NCBI GenBank assembly: GCA_037142475.1
Contig: JBAXAR010000011.1
Span: 1 to 30,113 of the forward strand
Source of the DNA: CAIUMH01 sp037142475
GTDB taxonomy: Bacteria > Actinomycetota > Acidimicrobiia > Acidimicrobiales > RAAP-2
Direction of reading: 5' to 3'
DNA: 30,113 nucleotides
The translations under genes were made by a program, and so were the position numbers. Numbering within the stretch: the stretch's first letter is position 1; each line of letters opens with the position of its first letter. This document shows, one piece after another, positions 1 to 9,171 of this stretch. The notes beneath the pieces are model-generated. The model made no database searches and was not told the DNA's origin. It was given only the letters and a program-made list of their open reading frames with translations.

Positions 1-2
1 CC

Positions 3-1151
3 TTTGCCTCATGGCGCTGGGTCTTCGTCGGGGAGGTGGCCGTTGTTGGGCTCATCTTGCTGCTGTGCGGGAAGATCACTGATGCCCCGGTGACCGGACC
101 TCGGAAGCCATTCGACCTCCCCGGTGCCATCCTCTCGATCATTGGCCTCTCGCTTATCGTGCTCGGTGTTCTCCGGTCGGGTGAGTGGGGCTGGATCTCT
201 CCGGTTCCGGGCCAGCCCACGATCCTTCACGCGTCGCCAGTGCTCTGGATGCTTTTGGGGGGGCTCCTCGTCCTCGCCGCCTTCTTGGCCCATGAGGCAG
301 CACGCGTCGAGCACGACAAAGAGCCGTTGGTTCGTCCTGCACTCTTCGCCAATCGCCAAGTTGTCGGTGGGCTTTTGATGTTCTTCTTCCAATTCCTTGC
401 CCAGGCTGGCGTCTTCTTTACGATTCCGCTCTTCCTCTCCGTGGTCCTCGAGCTCAGCGCCCTTCAAACGGGAATCAGGTTGCTCCCGCTCTCGGCTGCC
501 CTTCTTCTCTCGGCCATCCTCGTTCCTAGGGTTGCCCCCCGGGCGCGTCCTCGCCGAGTGGTCAGGATCGGACTCCTGCTCATGATCGCAGGAACGGTCG
601 TGCTGATTGCTGGGGTGCGACCCTCAGCGAACGCCAGTGTGGTGGCTCTGCCGATGCTGCTTATGGGCTTCGGCATCGGAGCGCTGGCCTCCCAATTGGG
701 GGCCGTCACCGTGTCGGCAGTCTCCGAAGAGGAGAGCCCAGAGGTCGGTGGTCTTCAGAACACCGCCACGAACTTGGGGGCCTCGATGGGGACAGCCCTC
801 GCCGGTGCTGTACTGATCGCCAATCTGAGTTCCAGCATCCTCGGAGGTGTCGCCACAGATCCGAAGGTCTCCGCCGAGCTCAAGAAGCAAGCGCCTGTGG
901 CGATTGCGAACAATGTCTCGTTCGTTTCGGACACCCAGCTCACCAAGGCATTGGATAGGGCCGGCGTCCCTCCGGAGGAGGCCGACAGGATTGTGGCCAT
1001 CAACGAAGACGCCCGGGTCACGGCACTCGATGCCGCCCTTTCGACCATCGCCCTCCTTGAGGTCGTCGCCCTTGCCCTCACTGGGATGGTGCGACGGGAT
1101 CCGATTGTTGATACCGAGGCGCCTCAGGAGTCGATAGCCGCTGGACGGTGA
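3..1151 (+). CDS. MFS transporter, DHA2 (EmrB/QacA-like) drug exporter, 3' part
   Basis: This is the C-terminal part of a proton-driven multidrug-type exporter in the cytoplasmic membrane. The frame is open from the left edge and begins with residues reading FASWRWVFVGEV, a form of the conserved WRW(I/V)F segment after TM5-6 of 14-helix DHA2 transporters, so the true start lies upstream of the window and the GTG at 36 is internal. About eight further hydrophobic helices follow, with positively charged cytoplasmic loops such as PRVAPRARPRRVVR. The segment GGLQNTATNLGASMGTALAGAVL near residue 240 is the typical late signature of the family. The gene ends 12 bp before the convergent stop of the minus-strand glycosyltransferase at 1164. 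The substrate cannot be read from sequence. Confidence 0.88.
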   Translation, partial: FASWRWVFVGEVAVVGLILLLCGKITDAPVTGPRKPFDLPGAILSIIGLSLIVLGVLRSGEWGWISPVPGQPTILHASPVLWMLLGGLLVLAAFLAHEAARVEHDKEPLVRPALFANRQVVGGLLMFFFQFLAQAGVFFTIPLFLSVVLELSALQTGIRLLPLSAALLLSAILVPRVAPRARPRRVVRIGLLLMIAGTVVLIAGVRPSANASVVALPMLLMGFGIGALASQLGAVTVSAVSEEESPEVGGLQNTATNLGASMGTALAGAVLIANLSSSILGGVATDPKVSAELKKQAPVAIANNVSFVSDTQLTKALDRAGVPPEEADRIVAINEDARVTALDAALSTIALLEVVALALTGMVRRDPIVDTEAPQESIAAGR

Positions 1152-1163
1152 TCGTCAGAGGCG

Positions 1164-3221
1164 TCAGGGAGCAGTCGGCCTCGCGAGCACGCGATAGGGA
1201 CCCTCGGTCTTGATGACAACGAAGTCCCGTTCGAGGTAGCGAACAAGGGGAGTCCGACGCAGCGATCCCTTCGATGACCAGAACGGGATAAGGGACGTGT
1301 TCTTCACAACACACAGGCCCTTGGTGACCTTGAGTCGATTGAGGACTTCATTCTGCTGTGAATCACTGAGCAAGTTCATCCACTGGGTGGTGTTGAGATC
1401 GGTGGGGGGTTCGAGTCCGGTAAGGAAATAGAAGGTATTGAGACCTGGAAGGCCCTGGAAGGTCATGCAGTGATCCTTGAGAGTCGCACTGATGCGGTCG
1501 AATGTCCGCACTTGGCTGGGATCGAGGTGGATCCAGTGAGCTCCAGTCGCCTGAAGAGCTGGCGTCTCGTTATAGCGCTCTCGCAGTGGAACGAGGGCGA
1601 AGATGGGACCGGCCAACAGGGCCGCCACAAGGATGCCTATGAACGCGGTACCCATTCGCTGAGTCGATCGAAGCCGTGACTGCTTCGAGTTGGTTGCGCG
1701 AGCAATCACCGTGATCCCATCAAGGAGACAGAGCGCAGCGATCGGCATGAGAGCGATCGATGCCCACCAGAGCTGACTTCCGGCTGCGGGGAATGCTTCG
1801 TAGCAACCAAGTGCGGCGATGGCGGCGAGTGCCACCCGAGGAAGTGAGATCGAAGGCGCCTTCTCGGAGTCTCGGGAAGTCTCGATCAGCGCCACCCAGA
1901 CAAAAGGAGCAGCGAGAAGGAATGAAATCCCATGAACGTAGGGGATGGGTTGGGCGCTTCCAAACGCATACTTGAGGAAATAGAGGGGCTGCACGGTGAG
2001 GATCATCCAGGCGCCGACCGCCAGACGAGCCAAGCCCCCAAGCCGCGAGTGGACACGACGAGCGAGAGCGTCGCGTCTCGAGAAGAGGGCGACGGCGATG
2101 CCGATCGAAGCGATAAAGAGCGCGAAGACCACCTCGACGGGGTGGATAGGAAGACGGATGTGGAAGATCCCCGCCAAGCCACGCTGACTCAGAATCGTGC
2201 CGTCAATCAACTGACGAGGTGAGGTCCCGTTCATGATGACGCCGAGGCAAATCACGACAGCCGTGATGCCGGCAGGACCACCCGCCCAGAGGAGGGAATT
2301 GGTGGTGAGGCGCTCGTCGGAGCAGTTGCGAGTGACAACGAAGGCCAAAATGGCGGCAAGGCAGGCCACGACAAAGATCACGTATTCGAATACCCAGTCC
2401 TGATCGATGATCTGGGCTGTGAGGACGACGCCAACTGCGAGGACCTCAAGGGACCCCACGACGAGTCTCGCTCGACGGAGCCGCTCGGAGGGCCAACAGA
2501 CAAGGCCAGCAAAGACAAGAGCCGCCAGGACGAGAAGGCCGATGTTGACCTTGGTCATCACGAGAGCGGTGGCCAAGGTGCCGATGGTCAGCATTCCGAC
2601 TCGACGCGCACCTCGAGCAACGAGTGCGATACCGATCATCACTCCTCCGACGAGGACGTACGCGAGGCCAGCTGGTTCGAGGGGCTCACTGATCAACGTG
2701 AACAAAAGGATCCACGTGGCGACTTGGACAAGGAGACCGAGAAGGTAACGCCGGGTCAAGATCCACGTACTGATGCCGATCGCTGTACTGGCGAGGATCC
2801 ATGCACCCAGCGAGGCGGCCCGAGCAGTGTTGGGGCAGATCGGCAAGCCGGTGAGGGAGTAGAAGGCGGACCAGAACTCATAGAAGAACGGCCCACACTG
2901 CGAGTACGTGTGGTGATACAAGCTGCCGTGGAGATGGAATGACCGCAGGGAAATAAGCCAGTAGCCCTCATCGTCGTACGCCTCGAATTTCGAGAACATG
3001 GCGAAGAACCCGATGTAGCCGAGCAACGTCGCGGTTGCCACGACTCCGGCAATTTCAGTGGCGATCGCGGCCCTCCGTGGGGTGCCGATCGGGTTTGGCG
3101 GGATGGTAGATCCGGTCACGGGTGATCCAGAAGCACCGAGCACGAGGGCGTCTGGGGTGGGTGTGGACCCGGGGGGAGGCTGTTCAGCGTCCACGCTGCG
3201 CGCGCTGGTATTCGATGTCAC
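1164..3221 (-). CDS. GT-C type polytopic membrane glycosyltransferase
   Basis: A 685-aa integral membrane protein with roughly 11-13 hydrophobic segments, probably transferring a sugar from a polyprenyl-phosphate donor to a glycan, lipid or protein acceptor on the outer face of the membrane. After a Pro/Thr/Ser-rich cytoplasmic N-terminus (about residues 1-50) and the first helix (about 53-76) comes the loop motif YDDEGYW at 82-88, which fits the acidic catalytic loop of GT-C enzymes (PMT/GT39/GT83-like). A soluble C-terminal tail from about residue 560 follows the last helix. The GTG start lies inside the upstream GT2 gene (38-bp overlap), so the two are probably co-translated. No good Shine-Dalgarno marks this start, and the GTG at codon 11 is an alternative. 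The family call rests on topology and motif only; the acceptor is unknown. Confidence 0.72.
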   Translation of the reverse strand: MTSNTSARSVDAEQPPPGSTPTPDALVLGASGSPVTGSTIPPNPIGTPRRAAIATEIAGVVATATLLGYIGFFAMFSKFEAYDDEGYWLISLRSFHLHGSLYHHTYSQCGPFFYEFWSAFYSLTGLPICPNTARAASLGAWILASTAIGISTWILTRRYLLGLLVQVATWILLFTLISEPLEPAGLAYVLVGGVMIGIALVARGARRVGMLTIGTLATALVMTKVNIGLLVLAALVFAGLVCWPSERLRRARLVVGSLEVLAVGVVLTAQIIDQDWVFEYVIFVVACLAAILAFVVTRNCSDERLTTNSLLWAGGPAGITAVVICLGVIMNGTSPRQLIDGTILSQRGLAGIFHIRLPIHPVEVVFALFIASIGIAVALFSRRDALARRVHSRLGGLARLAVGAWMILTVQPLYFLKYAFGSAQPIPYVHGISFLLAAPFVWVALIETSRDSEKAPSISLPRVALAAIAALGCYEAFPAAGSQLWWASIALMPIAALCLLDGITVIARATNSKQSRLRSTQRMGTAFIGILVAALLAGPIFALVPLRERYNETPALQATGAHWIHLDPSQVRTFDRISATLKDHCMTFQGLPGLNTFYFLTGLEPPTDLNTTQWMNLLSDSQQNEVLNRLKVTKGLCVVKNTSLIPFWSSKGSLRRTPLVRYLERDFVVIKTEGPYRVLARPTAP

Positions 3222-3939
3222 CCTTGGTCAACCACAGTCCGAAGAGATTGTCAGCCACGATGCGCGGCATCTTGCGAGGCTTGTAGACGACGGAGCCACC
3301 CTCGTCGCGCTTGCGGTGGGCAACGGGGACCTCGACGACGTCGAGTCCCATCCCGACAATGCGCGCGCTCATCTCCCACCAGAGCCCCTGGGGCATGAGA
3401 GGGACCTTGGGGTTATTGAGAACGAGGACCTCAAGGGACTCCCGGCTGAAGAGGTCGAACGGGCACGACGGGTCCTTGAAGCGAGCCGACTGAAAGATCT
3501 CATACGCCATCTTGAAGGCGCCCGACATCACTTTACGGATCGGCGGATCATGACGAGGATTTCGGTAGCCAAAGGCCACTTGGTGTCCATCGATGGCTGA
3601 GACGAGGTCCAAGAGTCCGGCTGGATCGTATTGGCCATCGCTGTCGCAGGTCGCCACCAGCGGAGCGGTACTTGCCAACATCCCGTCGATGACCGCTCTC
3701 GAGTAGCCCTTGCGATAGTCCGTGTGAATCAGGGTGATGGGCAGCTCGGCGGCGAGCGCCTCGATCACTGCCGCTGTTGCGTCGCTTGATCCATCTTCGG
3801 AGATGATGAAGTGCAGGTCGAGGCCACCCTTGGTTGCGCAGATCTCGTAGAAGTCGCGGATGACGCCCTCGATGCTGTGCTCCTCGTTGTGCGCGGGGAG
3901 TACGAGATCAACTCGGGTACCTGCCACAGTGCTGCTCAT
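3184..3939 (-). CDS. Glycosyltransferase family 2 (DPM1/polyprenyl-phosphate sugar transferase-like)
   Basis: A 251-aa GT-A fold transferase that likely moves a sugar from a nucleotide sugar to polyprenyl phosphate or a growing glycan at the inner face of the membrane. The N-terminus shows the GT2 opening VDLVLPAHNEE (10-20), then ISEDGSSDAT (45-54) and the metal-binding CDSDGQYDP (about 97-105, DxD). A C-terminal WWEMSARIVGMGLDVVEVPVAHRKR block is also typical of the family. There are no clear membrane helices, so it is soluble or peripheral. The ATG at 3939 overlaps the stop of the upstream epimerase (ATGA arrangement), and the downstream GT-C gene starts inside its 3' end. A pairing of GT2 with GT-C often means lipid-linked sugar synthesis followed by its use outside; that is inference here. 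Confidence 0.85.
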   Translation of the reverse strand: MSSTVAGTRVDLVLPAHNEEHSIEGVIRDFYEICATKGGLDLHFIISEDGSSDATAAVIEALAAELPITLIHTDYRKGYSRAVIDGMLASTAPLVATCDSDGQYDPAGLLDLVSAIDGHQVAFGYRNPRHDPPIRKVMSGAFKMAYEIFQSARFKDPSCPFDLFSRESLEVLVLNNPKVPLMPQGLWWEMSARIVGMGLDVVEVPVAHRKRDEGGSVVYKPRKMPRIVADNLFGLWLTKGDIEYQRAQRGR

Positions 3940-5006
3940 CGTGTCATGAGGAGATCATCGAGGCTGCCCTCGGTGCCCTGGGTCCTCGCGTACCACTCAT
4001 AGGTCCGCTTGACGCCGTCGGCCAGAGAGATCGATGGCACCCAGCCAAGGGTGGCGAGTGACTTGGTGCAGTCGGCAGCGCGGGACTTCACGCCAACGGG
4101 CTTGTCGAGCTGGTAATCGATCGACTCAGGCCGCCAGCCCGCCACGGTGAAGATCTCGTCCATCAGTTGGTTGATCGTGTAGTGCTGATCAGTGCCGACG
4201 TTGATGACATCGAACTCGCCAGGCCCCGCCAACTTCGCACCAGCAAGGATGAGCCCGGTGGCCGTGTCAGCGACGTGGGTGAAGTTCCTTGTCTGGGTTC
4301 CGTCGCCCCAGACCGGATAGGGATCCATCCTGCGATGGGCTTTGGCCATCAGCGCCACCGCGGCGTGGGACTCGTTCTCGCGTTCGCCATAGGCGGTGAA
4401 GATGCGGCACGAAACCCCAGCGAGGCCGAACTGAGAGGCGACATGGGCCAGCTGGTACTCACCCATGATTTTCGCCCAGCCGTAGGCGCCGTCGGCGAAG
4501 GCCTTGCCAGGAACATCGAATCCGGCCTGGTCCTCGCTGAGGAGACTTCGATCATCGGCATCGTCTTGAAGCCCGATGGGATAGGCGCAGGCCGATGAGG
4601 CATGAACGATTGTTGAGGCTCCTTGGCGGGCCGCAGTCGCCATGACCATGTGGTCTAACGCCATGTTGCCCAGACACTCGACGGGGTGGGTATCGATGTA
4701 GCCCCGTCCTCCGTGGTCAGCAGCCATGTGGAACACGATGTCGGTGTTCGAGGTGGCACGCTCGGTCACCTGTGGATCGCGCAGGTCCCCGACGATGATT
4801 TCCACGTCGGATTCAACGTCGGCAAGGTGCTCGAGCTTGCCAGAGCTGAGGTCGTCCGCCACCCGAACCTGCGCTCCGAGATGGACTAACTCTTCGACCA
4901 TGTGGCTTGAAATAAACGAGGCGCCACCGGTCACGAGGACGTTTTTGCCCCGATAACTCTCGGCGACAGCATCAAGATGGTCCCGGTAAATATCAGTGCT
5001 TTTCAT
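3936..5006 (-). CDS. NAD-dependent nucleotide-sugar epimerase/dehydratase
   Basis: A 356-aa extended-SDR enzyme acting on a nucleotide sugar, resembling the GDP-mannose 3,5-epimerase/dTDP-glucose dehydratase group. The Rossmann motif appears as NVLVTGGASFISSH (22-35), followed by VADD at the NAD-ribose acidic position, HMAADHGG, SSACAYP and the catalytic YGWAK pair. C-terminal RNFTHVADTATG and SRAADCTKSLATLGWVP blocks complete the family pattern. The ATG at 5006 is preferred over the ATG at 5126 because AAGGAGG lies nine bases upstream of it and homology begins just after it. One odd detail is that the glycine loop reads GGASFISS instead of the usual GGAGFIGS, with Ser at two normally Gly positions. 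It is first gene of the minus-strand operon with GT2 and GT-C and probably supplies their sugar donor. Confidence 0.87.
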   Translation of the reverse strand: MKSTDIYRDHLDAVAESYRGKNVLVTGGASFISSHMVEELVHLGAQVRVADDLSSGKLEHLADVESDVEIIVGDLRDPQVTERATSNTDIVFHMAADHGGRGYIDTHPVECLGNMALDHMVMATAARQGASTIVHASSACAYPIGLQDDADDRSLLSEDQAGFDVPGKAFADGAYGWAKIMGEYQLAHVASQFGLAGVSCRIFTAYGERENESHAAVALMAKAHRRMDPYPVWGDGTQTRNFTHVADTATGLILAGAKLAGPGEFDVINVGTDQHYTINQLMDEIFTVAGWRPESIDYQLDKPVGVKSRAADCTKSLATLGWVPSISLADGVKRTYEWYARTQGTEGSLDDLLMTR

Positions 5007-5184
5007 GACGACCGCCCTCCTTGTGCCCTCGGTTCTCACCGCTGGAGATCTATGTCTCTCGCCCTCGGCGACACCAGAGTCGACTCGGGGGGAAATTAAC
5101 ACTGATTCACCCGACGCAAGGGTCAAGATCCTCGAGCCCGCAGGATCATGACGAGCTTGTGTCCAGCAGAATCAGTAAAGGTTG

Positions 5185-5931
5185 CTACCCCTTGGCGAGG
5201 TCTCTGAGCTCAGGAGGCATGAAGTTGTTTTCCTCGGTGCTCTCGGCTTCGACGAGTTCAACCATCTTGGCCACGACATCTTTAGGGTCGAGCTGACCCT
5301 CGGTCACGAACTGATGCATCATCTCGAAGAGGGGCGTAGAGGGTGCGTTGAGCGACTCGTCGTCGAACCATTCCCACATCGAGGCGGCCATCCGATCGTT
5401 GAACCCTGTGAGATAGGGACCTGGATTCAACAAGGTCACGTCGATGCCCTGGCCACCAAGCTCTGCGCGCATCGCCTTCCCCATCGCTTCAAGAGCATGT
5501 TTCGTCATGGCATATGGCCCGAATGCCGGCCCGGCCATAACGCCAGCGATCGACGACACGATGATGATTCTCCCGGCTCCCCGACGGGTCATGGAGGGAA
5601 GCACGGCCTGGGTCACGGCAAGGGTGCCGAAGACATTGACCTCGAACAGGTGGCGCACTCGTTCGATTGGCACATCGGCCATCGGGCCGGTCTGTCCGGC
5701 GCCGGCGTTGTTGATGAGCACGTCGATTTCCCATTCCGCCACTTTGGCGACGTCGTCAGACGTGATGTCCAATTTCTCGACAGTGATGCCGGGAGCTTCG
5801 GCTCGAAGGGCTTCGGCGTGTTCCTCGGTCTCCGTGGTGGCGATGACCTGATGGCCGCGTTCGGCCAGCGCAAGGCTGGCACCCTTCCCGAAACCGGATC
5901 CTGCTCCGGTGATCATCACGGTCTTGGTCAT
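5185..5931 (-). CDS. Short-chain dehydrogenase/reductase (classical SDR)
   Basis: A 248-aa cytoplasmic NAD(P)-dependent oxidoreductase. The cofactor motif TGAGSGFG is near residues 8-15, NNAG follows DVLI near residue 80, and the catalytic Ser-Tyr-Lys set is SSIAG...YAMTK. The C-terminus LNPGPYLTGFNDRMAASMWEW contacts substrate in such enzymes but does not identify it. The ATG at 5931 is chosen because AGGAGG lies five bases upstream and the Rossmann strand begins at residue 4; an upstream start at 6165 would add 78 non-homologous-looking residues. It sits upstream of the epimerase on the same strand but 178 bp away, so it is likely a separate transcription unit. The substrate (hydroxyacyl, sterol or sugar-like) is not determinable. 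Confidence 0.86.
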   Translation of the reverse strand: MTKTVMITGAGSGFGKGASLALAERGHQVIATTETEEHAEALRAEAPGITVEKLDITSDDVAKVAEWEIDVLINNAGAGQTGPMADVPIERVRHLFEVNVFGTLAVTQAVLPSMTRRGAGRIIIVSSIAGVMAGPAFGPYAMTKHALEAMGKAMRAELGGQGIDVTLLNPGPYLTGFNDRMAASMWEWFDDESLNAPSTPLFEMMHQFVTEGQLDPKDVVAKMVELVEAESTEENNFMPPELRDLAKG

Positions 5932-6418
5932 TGCTGCCTCCTGATCAGTTCGATTCCCCATCCTAGAAGGCGTCTGGATGCTGGGATCCCAAGGGTCTCT
6001 CCACGTGGGCGCGGCGGAGGCATAGGGTTCGGGTATCACCAAAAGCTCAGGGTTTTCGAACAGTTCACGTTCAGGCGGCAGCGCGGAGATTGATCGCGTG
6101 ATCGATGCCGCCCGATCCCCCGAGTGGGGCCTCGGCCTTGGTCCAGGTGGGCAGATCATGGCCACTCGGGACTCTGGCTTGGTCGGCCTTCCATGGGTTG
6201 TCCTTGCGCAGCGGGGAGGTCGGGGTATGAAGGTCTCGCTCTACCGACCAGGTGATGACATCGATGTTGAGGGTGATGAGATAGGCACGATCTCGGGGAA
6301 TCCCCGCGAGATGGGTCGCCAGCTTCGCTCGATCCTCGAGGACATCGAACTTGTGGATTGAGATTCGGGGGTCGGATCGCCGGTCCCTCGAAGGCGGGCT
6401 CGCTAGCGTGAGCACCCT
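5932..6418. other. Gap between divergent units; no secure gene
   Basis: This 487-bp stretch separates the minus-strand SDR from the plus-strand membrane protein and must hold the promoters of both. Two antisense frames stay open across 6098-6361 with codon boundaries in register, and both have similar third-position G/C (about 30 of 44 codons). Codon bias therefore does not choose between them. The minus frame runs down to a stop at 6071; the plus frame ends at 6361. Neither product is recognised. Confidence 0.5.
6227..6361 (+). CDS. Possible small protein, 44 aa, unrecognised
   Basis: A short frame beginning at an ATG with GGAGG eight bases upstream. The product is acidic, starts MKVSLYRPGDDIDVEGDEIG and ends in a predicted amphipathic stretch (RQLRSILEDIELVD). 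I recognise no family. The opposite strand is also open in the same codon register, so the frame may be a reflection of a minus-strand gene, or neither may be real. It would end 57 bp before the start of the downstream membrane protein. Confidence 0.22.
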   Translation: MKVSLYRPGDDIDVEGDEIGTISGNPREMGRQLRSILEDIELVD

Positions 6419-8293
6419 GTGGTGACGACCTCCGATACGACAACGGTGACCCCGGGGAAACGGCGGAACCGAAGCGACGTGCGGTTCTTTCCCCCCCCGC
6501 TCCCGGCCGGGCCTCAAGGCTGGAGCCGACGGACCGCTGGCTCGCTGGTCGTTGCCCTCTACCTGCTCGCCAGCGTGCTGCTGCACCACACGGAGATCTC
6601 CGCAGGCTTGGCCTCGTCGATCAAGGGGCGCGGTGACACCTTTCTCAACGTCTACTTCATTGGTTGGGTTCCTCATGCGCTGAGCCACCTCCAGAATCCG
6701 TTGTTCGCGCCTGGCTTAAACGCCCCAGAGGGCCTCAATTTGATGGTGAACACGAGCCAGCCTGCGCTTGGGTTCCTGATGTGGCCAGTGACTGCTCTGA
6801 GCGGACCGGTCCTGAGCTTCAACCTCTTATTACTTCTGGCATTTCCGCTCACTGCCCTCGCCGCCTATGTGGTGGCGCGCCACCTCGTGGCGTGGCGCCC
6901 GGCGGCATTCATCGCCGGCGCCGTGGTGGGGTTTTCGGTCTACGAGACGGCGACGGGCCCGCACATCCAACTCAGCTTCGCCGCTCTCGTTCCCCTCTTC
7001 TTCCTCTTGGGCCTTTGGGTTCTGCGAGGTGCGTGGCCGCCACTCAAGGCGGGGGTAGCACTGGCCACGCTGGTGGTGGTTCAATTCTTCATTTCCACCG
7101 AGGTCATGGCGACAACGCTGATAGCCCTGGGCCTGACCACCCTTGTGACGGTGGCGCTGTATCCACCAGCGCGTCAGCGCACCGCTGATGCGCTGCGAAC
7201 GGCCGTGATCGGTGGCGCGATCTCGCTGGCGGTGCTGGCCTACCCCCTGTGGTTTCTGTTGCGGGGGCCGAGTTCGATTCGCGGACCAGTTCAATTGGTG
7301 GCTCAGGCCTATCGGAGCGATCTGCTGGCGTTGCTCATCCCTCCAAGAACCGTGGCACTGGCGCCGGAATTCCTCACCCGAATCTCCGACCACTTCTCGA
7401 CGGTCCAGCATGAGAACGTGGCCTATCTCGGGGCTCCTCTCGTCGTCGTGTTCGCCGCCACGCTTCTGTGGTCGAAGCGAGGTCGGCCCACCCTGGCGCT
7501 GGGGGCCAGTGCCATTGGTACCTTCATCCTCGGTCTGGGCGGGGCGCTGGCGGTCACCGGGGCGCCACCCATCGGTCCACGGGCGCAAGCCGTCGGTGGT
7601 CTCTGGCTCCCCGAGGCACTCCTCGCGCAGTTTCCGATGGCGAAGAACATCATCCCGTCTCGGTTCGCGCTCTATACGGCGCTTCTCGTGGGCCTCGTCG
7701 TGGCGCTCGGCTTCGAGCGACTCCGTCGACGTCTCGATGGTTCCCCCGGGCGCGCCGTGGTGCCGATCGGCGTGATGGCCTTGTGTGCGTTGGCGCTGGT
7801 CCCTGCCGGCAGCCCGAGCAGTCCTCGAGTTCGGACGTCGTCGATGCCGGCGTATTTCTCGAGCCCTGCGTTCACATCACATCCAGAGGGGGGCCTGCTG
7901 GTGTTGTGCCCCTTCCCCAACGGACGCAACCCGTTGGGCATCTTGTGGCAAGCCCAGAGTGGGTATCGATTCCGAATGCCATCAGGACATGCCAAGGCCC
8001 CGGAGGGACCAGACCATCACGTCGCCTACGGCCCGCTGGTTGAGTATTCGGTCAGTACGCCGGTGAGCACCACGTTCACCGCAATCTCGCGGGGAATCCC
8101 TCTCGAGAGAACGCCCAATCTGCGTCGGCAGGTCCTCGACGAGTTGGGGGCATGGAAGACGACCGCAGTCGTGGTGACGAAATCTGAACTACCCCGCCGC
8201 CGCCAAGGCATGCAGGACCTCCGCTGGCTCCTCGGGACGCCAACGAGTCGGGTTGGCTCCACCGTGACGTACGACGCCCCCGGCCGACGCTGA
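6419..8293 (+). CDS. Polytopic membrane protein, GT-C glycosyltransferase-like
   Basis: A 624-aa protein with about 10-12 hydrophobic helices and a C-terminal soluble domain of roughly 140 residues that is probably outside the membrane. After a basic, Pro-rich N-terminus (1-35) and the first helix (about 41-57), the first outer loop carries KGRGDTFLNVYF (69-80). A loop acid followed by a membrane re-entry resembles the first catalytic loop of actinobacterial GT-C-like proteins. LFAPGLNAPEG and LVVLFAATLLW-type helices follow. The soluble tail has LLVLCPFPNGRNPLG and MPSGHAKAPEGPDHH, as in large actinobacterial membrane proteins often labelled glycosyltransferase. The start is GTG at 6419 or the adjacent GTG at 6422; no strong Shine-Dalgarno is visible. 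Its placement next to the sugar operon supports an envelope-glycan role, but no reaction can be assigned. Confidence 0.6.
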   Translation: MVTTSDTTTVTPGKRRNRSDVRFFPPPLPAGPQGWSRRTAGSLVVALYLLASVLLHHTEISAGLASSIKGRGDTFLNVYFIGWVPHALSHLQNPLFAPGLNAPEGLNLMVNTSQPALGFLMWPVTALSGPVLSFNLLLLLAFPLTALAAYVVARHLVAWRPAAFIAGAVVGFSVYETATGPHIQLSFAALVPLFFLLGLWVLRGAWPPLKAGVALATLVVVQFFISTEVMATTLIALGLTTLVTVALYPPARQRTADALRTAVIGGAISLAVLAYPLWFLLRGPSSIRGPVQLVAQAYRSDLLALLIPPRTVALAPEFLTRISDHFSTVQHENVAYLGAPLVVVFAATLLWSKRGRPTLALGASAIGTFILGLGGALAVTGAPPIGPRAQAVGGLWLPEALLAQFPMAKNIIPSRFALYTALLVGLVVALGFERLRRRLDGSPGRAVVPIGVMALCALALVPAGSPSSPRVRTSSMPAYFSSPAFTSHPEGGLLVLCPFPNGRNPLGILWQAQSGYRFRMPSGHAKAPEGPDHHVAYGPLVEYSVSTPVSTTFTAISRGIPLERTPNLRRQVLDELGAWKTTAVVVTKSELPRRRQGMQDLRWLLGTPTSRVGSTVTYDAPGRR

Positions 8294-8355
8294 GCGTTCA
8301 GCCGTGCTCCTCGTCGGCCGCCGGTGATGATCCGGCCTGTGCGAAGGTGGACCCA

Positions 8356-9171
8356 ATGACTGACACTGTTGCAATCACTGAGATCGAACCGGGGATTTGC
8401 CTCCTTACCCTGACCCGCCCAGAGCGTCTCAATGCCATGACTGCGGAGCTCGTGGAGGACCTTCACCAGGCGCTTGATCGCGTCGACGGTGACCCTCGAT
8501 GTCGCGTGGTCATCCTGACCGGAGCGGGACGAGCATTCTGCGCAGGGTTGGACCTCACTGGCTACGGAACCCCTCCTGGCCTCGAGGCGAATCCATCGGA
8601 TCGAGCGAGCACGGCGTTGGCGACCCAACAGCACATTGCGTCGCTGATCGCGCACCTTCGCTCGGTGCGCCATCCGATCATCGCCGCAGTGAATGGAGCC
8701 GCTGCGGGCGGCGGGCTGGCACTTGTTCTGGGCAGTGACATCCGGATCGCGGCCGAGTCAGCGAGGTTTTCTGCCGCCTTTGTCAAGATCGGTGTTTCGG
8801 GATGCGATATCGGAACCTCATGGATCCTGCCTCGGCTGGTCGGGGCGGGCCATGCCCACGAGATGATGCTCACGGGTCGCAACGTGGACGCCCCGGAGGC
8901 GGAGCGGATCGGCCTTGTGATCGAGGTGGTTCCTGATGCCGAGCTTCTCGACCGGTGTATCGCCGAGGCGAAAATGATTGTGGCGAATTCCCCCCTCGGC
9001 GTCCGGATGACGAAGGAGACGATGTGGGCGTCGCTTGAGATTCCGGGAGTGGAAGCGGCAATAACCCTCGAGAACCACACGCAGATCATGTGTCTCTCTT
9101 CTGACGACCATCGAGAGGCGGTGGCGGCGTTCTTGGAGAAGCGACCTCCCCGCTGGGCACCTGGGTCCTGA
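8356..9171 (+). CDS. Enoyl-CoA hydratase/isomerase (crotonase) family protein
   Basis: A 271-aa crotonase-fold enzyme acting on acyl-CoA thioesters in the cytoplasm. The oxyanion-hole segments are GAGRAFCAGLDL (56-67) and AVNGAAAGGGLAL (111-123). By alignment in memory with rat enoyl-CoA hydratase, the second catalytic Glu (E164) corresponds to the Glu in HAHEMMLTG (E169 here). The first (E144) falls at Phe142 within SAAFVKIGVSGCDIG, so simple hydratase chemistry is doubtful and isomerase or another crotonase activity is possible. This GVSGCDIG variant is common among actinobacterial EchA paralogues. ATG 8356 is chosen for the AAGGTGG upstream; a GTG at 8347 would add three residues. The stop overlaps the next start (TGATG), so it leads an operon with the SDR and LLM genes. 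Confidence 0.88.
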   Translation: MTDTVAITEIEPGICLLTLTRPERLNAMTAELVEDLHQALDRVDGDPRCRVVILTGAGRAFCAGLDLTGYGTPPGLEANPSDRASTALATQQHIASLIAHLRSVRHPIIAAVNGAAAGGGLALVLGSDIRIAAESARFSAAFVKIGVSGCDIGTSWILPRLVGAGHAHEMMLTGRNVDAPEAERIGLVIEVVPDAELLDRCIAEAKMIVANSPLGVRMTKETMWASLEIPGVEAAITLENHTQIMCLSSDDHREAVAAFLEKRPPRWAPGS

